DNA from: JBPOHE01 sp052035915
GTDB taxonomy: Bacteria; Pseudomonadota; Gammaproteobacteria; Chromatiales; Chromatiaceae
Reading direction: 5' to 3'
DNA length: 31,229 bases
NCBI GenBank assembly: GCA_052035915.1
Contig: JBPOHE010000069.1
Span: forward strand, 1 to 31,229
The position numbers and the translations under genes are program-made. Below, piece after piece: positions 15,976 to 23,105 of this stretch. Every line of letters begins with the position of its first letter. Position 1 is the stretch's first letter. The notes under the pieces are model-generated. The model was not told where the DNA came from. It was given only the letters and a program-made list of their open reading frames with translations, and searched no databases.

Positions 15976-16638
15976 ATGTCCAGAACCCAAAGCCCCAAAC
16001 AAGCCCTGTTTGAACAACTGGCGATCCTCGCCCGCGCCCTCGGCAGTGGGGCACGCTTGGAGTTATTGGATTTTCTCGCCCAGGGCGAACGTAGCGTGGA
16101 GTCCCTGGCGGTGGTCGCCGGGTTGTCGGTCGCCAATACCTCCAAGCATCTACAGCAATTGCGGGCCGCCGGGCTGACCGCGGCCCGTCGCGAAGGCAAG
16201 CAGGTGTTTTACAGTCTCGCCGATGGGCGGCTGCTGGATGTCCTGGCCGGTCTGCGCGCCCTGGCCGAAAGCCATCTGGCGCAGGTCGAAGCGCTGATCG
16301 CCAGCTATCTGCACAGCCGCGACGACTTCGAACCCCTCCCCGCCCTGGAGCTGCTGGATCGTGTGCGGGATGGGCTGGTGACCCTGGTCGACGTGCGCCC
16401 GCCGGAGGAATACGCCCAGGGACACATCGCCGGTGCCCTCAACCTGCCCCTCGACAGCCTGGAGGAACGACTGCGGGAGTTGCCCCCCGAGCGGGAGGTG
16501 GTGGCCTATTGCCGGGGACCCTGGTGCGTGCTGGCCTTCGACGCCGTTGCCCGGCTGCGGGCCAAGGGTTACCGGGCGCGTCGCCTGGATCGCGGTTATC
16601 CGGAGTGGCGACAGGCCGAGAATCTGGGGAAGACATGA
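15976..16638 (+). CDS. ArsR-family regulator fused to a rhodanese domain
   Basis: A 220-residue two-domain protein with a clear ribosome site (AAAGGAG) before the ATG. Residues about 10-100 form an ArsR/SmtB winged helix: LARALGSGARLELLDFL, then the recognition-helix region VAGLSVANTSKHLQQLRAAGL and the wing REGKQVFYSL. Residues about 120-215 form a rhodanese domain: VTLVDVRPPEEYAQGHIAGALNLPL and the active loop VAYCRGPWCVLA, with a catalytic Cys and a second Cys four residues later. Such fusions are thought to sense or relay sulfane sulfur, and CxxxxC-type loops could form a disulfide or polysulfide switch. The linkage of these roles here is inference. It is flanked by inverted MITE copies. 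Confidence 0.9.
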   Translation: MSRTQSPKQALFEQLAILARALGSGARLELLDFLAQGERSVESLAVVAGLSVANTSKHLQQLRAAGLTAARREGKQVFYSLADGRLLDVLAGLRALAESHLAQVEALIASYLHSRDDFEPLPALELLDRVRDGLVTLVDVRPPEEYAQGHIAGALNLPLDSLEERLRELPPEREVVAYCRGPWCVLAFDAVARLRAKGYRARRLDRGYPEWRQAENLGKT

Positions 16639-16951
16639 GAGAAGATGGATTTGGGACGGGGGAGGGCCAGAAGTAATACCTTTTCTCGATAGGTATTATC
16701 GATATTCGTAGGCTGGTGTTGAGGCGCGAAGCGCTGAAACCCAGCTTCTCAGTAGCTGGGATTCGCTTCGCTCATCGCCAGCCTACCCCATGGCTTTCAG
16801 GCGGATAAACTAATAGGAAATGGTATAAAAACCGATTGATCGGCTCAAATGGCTCGTCCGAAAGGTAATACAAAGGATCCATACTCGACCACTCTGGTTG
16901 TAGATGATAGCCAGCCGTTTCGCACACAAAGCATGATTTTGTGAACACGGC
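16639..16951. other. Gap between the ArsR-rhodanese gene and hsdR
   Basis: This holds MITE copy B (16674-16828) and about 120 further bases with no visible gene. The convergent genes on each side both end here, so the palindromes of the MITE may serve as 3'-end structures. Confidence 0.5.
16674..16828 (+). mobile_element. MITE-like element, copy B
   Basis: Same 149-bp element as copy A in the opposite orientation (16677-16825), also flanked by TAA on both sides. One terminal repeat has a single change (TACCTTTTC). Only a few internal bases differ, so the copies are recent or homogenised. Confidence 0.75.
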
Positions 16952-19921
16952 CTAGCCAATTCGTGCATTCGCTTGCGCGCTCTCTTGGTAGGTCGCGCCA
17001 AAGATGGTGTCACCCAACCGTTTCTTGAATGACGGGTTGTCGCTGAATTGTTTAAACAGCTCGGTATGATCGGCCAACAGGTCGATCATAATGCGTTGCA
17101 GCGCGGCGTCGTGCTCGATCCGGGCGGTCTTTTTGTCGTTGTTCTTCATAGCGTTCTGGTAGGCCGGGTCCGCCGCCACCTTGGCCGGGATCTCCTCGGC
17201 GATGACCTTGCGGATCTTGTCGGCATCCTTCCACTCGATATTGCCGAACTGGTCGTTGAACGCCTTGATGATGTTGCTCAACTGGTCCAGCTCCGGCTCC
17301 GGCTTGCGCCCGCCGCCGCTGGTGGGTATGGGGCCGACTTCGGCATCCTGATCCGGGAGGCCGAGCGGCAGGGCGGTTTTCACCTCGACACGGTAGCTCT
17401 CCATGTCGATGGCCTCCAGGATGCCCCTGGACAAGTCCTCTTCCTTGGGCGCCGGGAGCTTCGGGATCAGGAAGTTCAGGAAGATCGACAGCTTTTCCCA
17501 GTCGGCATTCGAGAACGGCAGGATTGACGCGAGAAAGCCATAGGTGCGCACGAAGGCCTTGGCCTTGCCTTTGAAGTCCACCTGTCCGTCTTCGTCGAGA
17601 TCGGCGTTGTAGGCAGCCACACAGGCGTCCAGGACCGGGTCGAGCTTGTCGCGATCCGCGCCGTTCAGATAGAGCCCCACCAGTTCATCGATTTGCGCCT
17701 GCGAATAGACCTGGTAGCCGTCCAGGTCCGACTTTAGATCGTGCAGCTTGTTGGGGTCGGTCTCGTCGCTGAGGATGGTGGTGCGGTAATAGGGCTCGAA
17801 CGACTTCTGGATGGTCTCCGAGTCGTTGTAGAAATCGAGCACGAAGGTGTCGTGCTTCTGCGGATGGGCGCGATTGAGGCGCGAGAGGGTCTGCACCGCC
17901 TTGATGCTGGAAAGCGCCTTGTCCACGTACATGGTGTGCAGCAGCGGTTCGTCGTAGCCAGTCTGGAACTTGTCAGCGACGATCAGGAAGCGGTAGGGGT
18001 CCTCCCGCACCTTGTCCGGAATCTGGCTGCTGGGGAAGCCGTTCAGGGTCGCTTCGGTGACTTTCTTGCCGCCATACTCGTGCTCCCCGGAAAAAGCCAC
18101 GATGGGCGCATAAGGGCTTTTGTGCTCCTTGAGGTAGTCCTTGAAGGCCTGGAAATACTGGATGGCCCGCTCGATGCCGCCTGTGATGACCATGGCCCGG
18201 GCCTGACCGCCGATCTTGCGGTGGCCGATCACCTGGGCGTGGAAGTGGTCCACCATGATCTCCGCCTTCTCGCGGATGGCGTGCTCGTGGGACTCCACGT
18301 AGCGGCGCAGTTTTTTCTGGGCCTTGTTGGCGTCGAAGAACGGATCGTCCTCCACCGTCTTGGCCAGGCGGTAGTAGCTCTCCACCGGGGTGTAGTTCTT
18401 CAGCACATCGAGGATGAAGCCTTCCTGGATGGCCTGTTTCATGGTGTAGCTGTGGAACGGGTGGTGCTTCACGGCGCCGTCCGGCTGCGGGTCCGGCTCA
18501 CCGAAGATCTCCAGGGTCTTGTTCTTGGGGGTCGCGGTGAAGGCGAAGTAGCTGGCGTTGGTCACCATCTTCCGGCCCTCCATGATCTTGTTGATCTTGT
18601 CCTCGACCGTCTCTTCCTCGTCACCATAGGGCGCGGCCTCTTCCAGCACGCGGTTCATGGCGGCGGTGGTCTTGCCGCCCTGACTGGAATGGGCCTCGTC
18701 GATGATGATGGCAAACTTGCTCTGGCGGTGCTCGTCGCCGATCTCGTCGAGGATGAACGGGAACTTCTGCACCGTGGTGATGATGATCTTCTTCCCGGCC
18801 TTGAGGAATTTCCTCAAATCGCCCGAGTGTTCGGCATGGCCGACAGTGGCGGAGACCTGGGCAAACTGCTTGATGGTGTCGCGGATCTGCTTGTCGAGCA
18901 CCCGCCGGTCAGTGACCACGATGACCGAATCGAATAGGGCCTTGCTCTCGTGCTCCAGCCCCACAAGCTGGTGCGCCAACCAGGCGATGGAGTTGCTCTT
19001 GCCACTGCCCGCCGAATGCTGGATCAGGTAGCGCCTACCGACGCCGCTCTCGGCGGCATCGGCCAGCAACATGCGCACCACCTTCAACTGGTGGTAGCGA
19101 GGGAAGATTTGTTTGTACCGCTTTTTGCCGGTTCTCTCGTCCTTTTCCTCCACCACTTGGGCGTAGTTTTCCAGGATGTCGGTCAGACCCGCCTTGGAAA
19201 GGGTCTCCTTCCACAGGTAGTCGGTGGCAAGCCCGGCCGGGTTGGGCGGATTGCCCGCGCCGTCGTTGTAGCCCTTGTTGAAGGGTAGAAACCATGAACC
19301 CTTGCCCTTGAGGTGGGTACAGAAACGCACTTCGTGATCGTCCACGGCAAAATGCACGGCGCAACGGCCAAACTGAAACAGTAGCTCCTTCGGGTCGCGG
19401 TCGCGCTGGTATTGCTGCACGGCATCGAGCACCGTCTGCTTGGTGAGTTTGTTCTTGAGTTCGAAGGTGGCGATGGGCAGGCCGTTGATGAACAGGGCCA
19501 TATCGAGGGAGAGCGCGGTCTCGACGCGGCTGTAGCGGAGCTGGCGGGTGACGCTGAAGAGGTTGGCCGCGAACCGTTCGACCGCCTTCAGGTTGCCTGG
19601 TGTCGGCGTGCCGTAGAAAAGGTCCACATGGGCCGGGCCGTGCTTGATGCCAACCCGCAGCACATCCACCACACCGCGCTTGGCGATCTCGCCCTGCAGG
19701 CGGTGCAGGAACTGGGTGCGCTTGGGGCCTTCCTCGTCGATGCCGAGAGCCTCATAGGTATCGGGCTGGGTGGCGGCGAGGAATTGCAGCAGCTTGGCCA
19801 GGTCGACGGCATGTTCCCGGTCAAAATCCTGCGGGTCGCCCTCAATGTAACCGGCCGCCTCCACGAGAGAAGCGACGATGATGGATTCCAGCCCCTTTTC
19901 GCTGGTGTCGGTGGCTTTCAT
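16952..19921 (-). CDS. hsdR: Type I restriction endonuclease subunit R
   Basis: The 989-residue motor-nuclease of a type I R-M complex; it translocates DNA and cuts it away from the target when both strands are unmethylated. The N-terminal nuclease shows LDMALFINGLPIATFELKN (PD-(D/E)xK core) followed by DAVQQYQRDR. The helicase part has Walker A SAGSGKSNS (near residue 310), IIIDEAHSSQGG (near 407), FAFTATP and motif VI QTLSRLNRAHP. A C-terminal helical region follows. The ATG at 19921 overlaps the hepT stop as ATGA, which supports it over a GTG nine bases upstream. It is the last gene of the operon, and no frameshift is seen. Confidence 0.96.
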   Translation of the reverse strand: MKATDTSEKGLESIIVASLVEAAGYIEGDPQDFDREHAVDLAKLLQFLAATQPDTYEALGIDEEGPKRTQFLHRLQGEIAKRGVVDVLRVGIKHGPAHVDLFYGTPTPGNLKAVERFAANLFSVTRQLRYSRVETALSLDMALFINGLPIATFELKNKLTKQTVLDAVQQYQRDRDPKELLFQFGRCAVHFAVDDHEVRFCTHLKGKGSWFLPFNKGYNDGAGNPPNPAGLATDYLWKETLSKAGLTDILENYAQVVEEKDERTGKKRYKQIFPRYHQLKVVRMLLADAAESGVGRRYLIQHSAGSGKSNSIAWLAHQLVGLEHESKALFDSVIVVTDRRVLDKQIRDTIKQFAQVSATVGHAEHSGDLRKFLKAGKKIIITTVQKFPFILDEIGDEHRQSKFAIIIDEAHSSQGGKTTAAMNRVLEEAAPYGDEEETVEDKINKIMEGRKMVTNASYFAFTATPKNKTLEIFGEPDPQPDGAVKHHPFHSYTMKQAIQEGFILDVLKNYTPVESYYRLAKTVEDDPFFDANKAQKKLRRYVESHEHAIREKAEIMVDHFHAQVIGHRKIGGQARAMVITGGIERAIQYFQAFKDYLKEHKSPYAPIVAFSGEHEYGGKKVTEATLNGFPSSQIPDKVREDPYRFLIVADKFQTGYDEPLLHTMYVDKALSSIKAVQTLSRLNRAHPQKHDTFVLDFYNDSETIQKSFEPYYRTTILSDETDPNKLHDLKSDLDGYQVYSQAQIDELVGLYLNGADRDKLDPVLDACVAAYNADLDEDGQVDFKGKAKAFVRTYGFLASILPFSNADWEKLSIFLNFLIPKLPAPKEEDLSRGILEAIDMESYRVEVKTALPLGLPDQDAEVGPIPTSGGGRKPEPELDQLSNIIKAFNDQFGNIEWKDADKIRKVIAEEIPAKVAADPAYQNAMKNNDKKTARIEHDAALQRIMIDLLADHTELFKQFSDNPSFKKRLGDTIFGATYQESAQANARIG

Positions 19922-20274
19922 TCCCTGCACGCCTCCCGAAGGGATTTCAGCAAGGGCAACAGCGCGGGGATGTCGTCTTGGAGGATGCTCCAGAGCGTGT
20001 CGTTATCGATGCCGAGGTAACCGTGAATCAATCGGTTGCGGGTAGCGATGATCAGCCGCCAGGGCACCTCCGGGTGCGCTGTCCGTATCCCGTCGGGGAT
20101 GTGGGTAGCCGCCTCGCCGATCAACTCCAGGTTGCGCAGGGTGGCGTCATAGTTGAGTCCACTGGCGACAAAGGCCGCCTGGTCCAGACCCGCGCTGTAG
20201 GAGAGCGCCTTGCGCGCGAAACCGACCATGTCGTCGACGTAGAAGCGCCACTCCCTGCCTGGAGTTTCAGACAT
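19918..20274 (-). CDS. hepT: HEPN-domain RNase toxin, HepT-like (DUF86), module 1
   Basis: A 118-residue helical protein. The HEPN catalytic motif R-x4-H-x-Y is intact as RNRLIHGY (about residues 78-85), preceded by NLELIGEAATHIP, the usual DUF86 block. HepT toxins cleave RNA, and in the characterised MntA-HepT systems the antitoxin AMPylates the motif Tyr. The gene overlaps mntA (module 1) by 8 bases upstream and hsdR by ATGA downstream, so it is translationally locked into the hsd operon. Family assignment is firm; toxicity is inferred. Confidence 0.9.
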   Translation of the reverse strand: MSETPGREWRFYVDDMVGFARKALSYSAGLDQAAFVASGLNYDATLRNLELIGEAATHIPDGIRTAHPEVPWRLIIATRNRLIHGYLGIDNDTLWSILQDDIPALLPLLKSLREACRE

Positions 20275-20557
20275 CGACTTTCTCCTGCTCGATATAGGGG
20301 CGCAGTTCCGGGCGCAGCGCCTTCTCCGTGACCAGATCGACCGGACAGCCGAGCAGGTCCTCCAGATAGAACTGCACCCCGAAGTAACGCTTCGAGGTAG
20401 CCGGTCCATCGAAGGCCACCAGCACATCCACGTCGCTGTCGGCCCCTGCCTCCCCCCGCGCGGTGGAGCCGAACAGGGCCAGACGGGTGACGCCAAAGCG
20501 GGCTTGCAGCTCGGCCTTGCCTTGAGCCAGTCGTTCGAGGGCGCGTTCACGGTGCAT
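20267..20557 (-). CDS. mntA: MNT-domain nucleotidyltransferase antitoxin, MntA-like, module 1
   Basis: A 96-residue minimal nucleotidyltransferase. The motif GSX10DXD is complete (LFGSTARGEAGADSDVDVLV), and the domain ends with PVDLVTEKAL, the third-carboxylate strand region. Related MntA proteins poly-AMPylate the partner HepT and so neutralise it. The ATG at 20557 is chosen; a GTG at 20566 would add three residues. Neither has a strong ribosome site, but the start lies within the end of the upstream small gene, so coupling is likely. It overlaps hepT by 8 bases. Confidence 0.9.
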   Translation of the reverse strand: MHRERALERLAQGKAELQARFGVTRLALFGSTARGEAGADSDVDVLVAFDGPATSKRYFGVQFYLEDLLGCPVDLVTEKALRPELRPYIEQEKVDV

Positions 20558-20765
20558 GGCAATCACCAGCGGTATTGACCAAGTGAGAGATTACCGCGAC
20601 GCGGCACGCTTCCACTACCTGGCCATCGATCCAGACCATCACACCACGCCCCACCCGTGCTGCCCTATCGCGCGCTCTTTGGGCTGCGCGCCACATGACG
20701 GCTTCCGCCCCCACCAAGTCGGGATCGCGATAATTATCCCCGGTTGTATCGTCAGTCGGTGTCAT
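20547..20765 (-). CDS. Small protein between hsdS and mntA, function unknown
   Basis: A 72-residue protein beginning MTPTDDTTGD. Its start overlaps the hsdS stop by 14 bases, and its end overlaps mntA. The middle is a predicted helix rich in Ala and Arg (AVMWRAAQRARDRAARVG), followed by a short strand pair (GVMVWIDGQVVEA). From memory, small proteins with such a helix-strand pattern are common next to TA or defence genes; I cannot name a family. Its tight overlap on both sides argues that it is a real gene. Possible roles are an accessory antitoxin or DNA-binding regulator, but nothing decides this. Confidence 0.65.
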   Translation of the reverse strand: MTPTDDTTGDNYRDPDLVGAEAVMWRAAQRARDRAARVGRGVMVWIDGQVVEACRVAVISHLVNTAGDCHAP

Positions 20766-22200
20766 CCATCTCCCCCTCGTCATCGATTACGTCATCGGTC
20801 TCGGCGGTGTCCTCTTCCAGCGCCAGCAGCTCTTCCTCGGCAATCTCCGGCACTTCGATTCCGCGCACATCCACCTGGCCGGTGACCACATCGGAAATCA
20901 GGCGGGCGCGGTATTCGCGCATCAGCTCGATCTCGCGTTGGGCGCGGGTGATGGCTTGGTCGATTTCTGTCGACTTTTCCTGGATGTGTTCAAGAATTTC
21001 CAGTTGCTCGTCAATTGGTGGCAGACCAATTGGATGATTTTTCACAAAATCCGATGGAATCCGCTGCTGGCCAGCCGCACCGGTCATGTATTGCTCGCCC
21101 AGCAACAGAAACTGTTTATTTGATGTGAGGAACCGAAGAAAAACGCCGTCGATGGCCTTTGAAGGGCGAAGAACGATCAGCTCGGTAGTGCCAAAACCGA
21201 AATTAGATTCAAGCCCTTTGAGATAAGCTCCCTTACCGTTTTCAAAGCAGGGAGTGATTTTCGCGACAACCACATCCCCGCGCCGGAAATAGGTAAAGCC
21301 ATTCCAGACCTCGGACAGCGTGCGTTTTTCGCTACAGTCGATGTCCCCATTGACGGAGATGTTCTCCATGGGAAGAAAGACAACCTTTTCTTCATCCGCT
21401 GGGTTCGCTCGCGTCTCAGATTTTGATGGATTAAAGCTGACCACTCGCTTGAGTTTCGTAGCCTTCCAATGCTCCGGAATATCCCCGATCCATTCTACGC
21501 CGCTGGGCTTGAGCTTGACCCTGGGATTGAGCCCCCGGGTCACGGCCTGGTTGATGACGTTCTGCTTCTGCTCCTTGAGCAGTTCAATGAGCCGCCGCTT
21601 GTTGCGGATGAATTTGTTGATCTGGGTGGCTTTCCAGTCAAGGAAGCGAGCGATTTGTGTTTGTTCGTCAACTGTTGGCAGAAAAAGCGGAAGCAAACCA
21701 AGAGTTGTTTGATTGGTTGCCGCCAAGTTGGTTGTTCTTTTTGCGGTCAGATAAAAATAGGACCGTCCATGATGGCTCTCCAATGTTCTCGCCAAAAAGC
21801 TTGGTGACAATCGATTTTTAGTGGGGCGAATTGCAAAAATATGATTTTGATGTAGGCAGTTTTCTATTTCGCCGTTCCAAATTGCGCCGCGGCCAAGCTT
21901 GTCGATGTCGCCCCCTTCAGTGACGACAACATCACCCGGCAAAAGGCGCGACGACGTAACTTCATTCTCTGGGACAGCCATGGTTTTGACGTGTTTCAGG
22001 TTCAAAAAACCATTCTGAACGTTGGCTACACGCAGATAGGGATACTCTGTGAGGGGACTATTGTTGTAGCTCTTTCCAAGAGTGACGCCAGATTGAACTT
22101 GAGAAACGCGCTTCAGCTTCGTTGTTTCCCAATGCGCTGGGATGCTCCCTAACCACGGCACGCCGGATTCTTTGTATTGTGGATAGGGCCTTAGCTTCAT
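20752..22200 (-). CDS. hsdS: Type I restriction-modification specificity subunit
   Basis: A 482-residue DNA-recognition subunit with two target-recognition domains. Each half opens with the same signature, GVPWLGSIPAHWETTKLKRV (about residue 13) and GVEWIGDIPEHWKATKLKRV (about residue 233), and closes with a helical spacer: FLDWKATQINKFIRNKRRLIELLKEQKQN between the domains and a similar helix near the C-terminus. This is the HsdS repeat plan, implying a bipartite asymmetric recognition site. An acidic tail (EEDTAETDDVIDDEGEMDDTD region) is unusual. Start overlaps hepT module 2 as ATGA. The base composition of the TRDs is visibly more AT-rich than the rest of the operon, as expected for exchanged modules. 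Confidence 0.96.
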   Translation of the reverse strand: MKLRPYPQYKESGVPWLGSIPAHWETTKLKRVSQVQSGVTLGKSYNNSPLTEYPYLRVANVQNGFLNLKHVKTMAVPENEVTSSRLLPGDVVVTEGGDIDKLGRGAIWNGEIENCLHQNHIFAIRPTKNRLSPSFLARTLESHHGRSYFYLTAKRTTNLAATNQTTLGLLPLFLPTVDEQTQIARFLDWKATQINKFIRNKRRLIELLKEQKQNVINQAVTRGLNPRVKLKPSGVEWIGDIPEHWKATKLKRVVSFNPSKSETRANPADEEKVVFLPMENISVNGDIDCSEKRTLSEVWNGFTYFRRGDVVVAKITPCFENGKGAYLKGLESNFGFGTTELIVLRPSKAIDGVFLRFLTSNKQFLLLGEQYMTGAAGQQRIPSDFVKNHPIGLPPIDEQLEILEHIQEKSTEIDQAITRAQREIELMREYRARLISDVVTGQVDVRGIEVPEIAEEELLALEEDTAETDDVIDDEGEMDDTD

Positions 22201-22556
22201 TCCCCATCCTCCCCTGCCAGTTGCGCCAGCAACTCATCGACCTCCGTACACAAGGTCTCTAAGTGGCTTTCGACAATACCCCAAACCACCATGCTGGAAA
22301 CCGTGGCGTAGCCATGAATCAGGAGATTGCGGAAGTCGATGACGCGGCGATAATCGCTGATCCGTCCGGCTGTCTCGGGGCTGATCTTGTATAGCTGCGC
22401 CAAGGCCTCGCCGAGGATCTCGAACTGGCGTTCCACCGCCGCTTGCAGCATTTCGTCCTCGATATAGTCGTCGAAGCGTTTGCCCTGGGTAAATCTCCGT
22501 AAACGTGCGCAGGACTCACGCATATCGAACAAATAGGCGGCCGGATCATGCTGCAT
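22197..22556 (-). CDS. hepT: HEPN-domain RNase toxin, HepT-like (DUF86), module 2
   Basis: A 119-residue helical protein with the intact HEPN motif RNLLIHGY (about residues 76-83) and the preceding AVERQFEILGEALAQLYK block of DUF86. It shares architecture but little close sequence with the module 1 protein. It overlaps mntA (module 2) by 11 bases upstream and hsdS by ATGA downstream. Predicted to cleave RNA when not held by its nucleotidyltransferase partner. Confidence 0.9.
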   Translation of the reverse strand: MQHDPAAYLFDMRESCARLRRFTQGKRFDDYIEDEMLQAAVERQFEILGEALAQLYKISPETAGRISDYRRVIDFRNLLIHGYATVSSMVVWGIVESHLETLCTEVDELLAQLAGEDGE

Positions 22557-22887
22557 AAAGCGGTACCTGCTGCGCCATGATTCGGGCATGTCGATAGGGA
22601 TTGCGCACCGCGATGCTTTCCACCAGGTCCACCGGACGGTGGAAGAGTTCGCGCAGGGCTTCGAGCAGGGCGAAAAAATGTTGCGCATGTTCCGTCGGCG
22701 GCATGGGCTGAAATTCCACGACAAGATCGATGTCGCTGCGTGCCGGGTCGAAGTCGTCCCGCGTGGCCGAGCCGAATAACGCCAGCCGCCGCACACGGTG
22801 TTCCAGGCACAACTCGTAAAGGGCCTCCAGCCGCATCGCAACACATGCCGGGAGTGGCCGCTCGGGTTCGGGACGGGAAACGCTCAT
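22546..22887 (-). CDS. mntA: MNT-domain nucleotidyltransferase antitoxin, MntA-like, module 2
   Basis: A 113-residue minimal nucleotidyltransferase. The active-site segment is LFGSATRDDFDPARSDIDLV, with 11 rather than 10 residues between GS and DxD, followed by VEF and later PVDLVESIAV with the third carboxylate. The 15-residue N-terminal extension is longer than in module 1. The start ATG overlaps the upstream small gene stop as ATGA. It differs from the module 1 antitoxin in the motif spacing and surrounding residues, so the two pairs are probably independent lineages and not a recent duplication. Confidence 0.9.
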   Translation of the reverse strand: MSVSRPEPERPLPACVAMRLEALYELCLEHRVRRLALFGSATRDDFDPARSDIDLVVEFQPMPPTEHAQHFFALLEALRELFHRPVDLVESIAVRNPYRHARIMAQQVPLYAA

Positions 22888-23105
22888 TGGCTTTCTCCCA
22901 GGATCTGTTGCGACACCTCCTCCGGCAGGGGGGCGTCGAAGTCATCGGGCAGGGTAAATTCCCCCTTGCACAGTCCGAGAGGCCGCGGTTTCCTTTCCGC
23001 CGTGACGGTGCGCTGGCGGATAAAATCTATGAAATCCAGCACCTCAGCCTGCTTTTCTGGTGCCAGGGTACGGATGCCGTCCAACAGTTGGGATTCAATA
23101 TTCAT
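22884..23105 (-). CDS. DUF2281-like small antitoxin-type protein
   Basis: A 73-residue protein with an N-terminal helix LLDGIRTLAPEKQAEVLDFIDFI followed by RQR and a C-terminal segment ending in APLPEEVSQQILGES. This pattern (helix with PEKQ.EVLDFI, then a tail with D-D-F-D-A-P-L-P) is that of DUF2281/VapB-like proteins usually found as the first gene of TA pairs, often before a PIN toxin. Here it precedes mntA-hepT. Its start overlaps hsdM by 11 bases, and its stop overlaps mntA as ATGA. Confidence 0.75.
   Translation of the reverse strand: MNIESQLLDGIRTLAPEKQAEVLDFIDFIRQRTVTAERKPRPLGLCKGEFTLPDDFDAPLPEEVSQQILGESQ

Noticed and set aside
17741..18937. Plus-strand frame of about 400 codons opposite hsdR
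   Set aside because: It is an antisense shadow of hsdR, with a low-complexity V/L/G/D-rich translation and no family feature.
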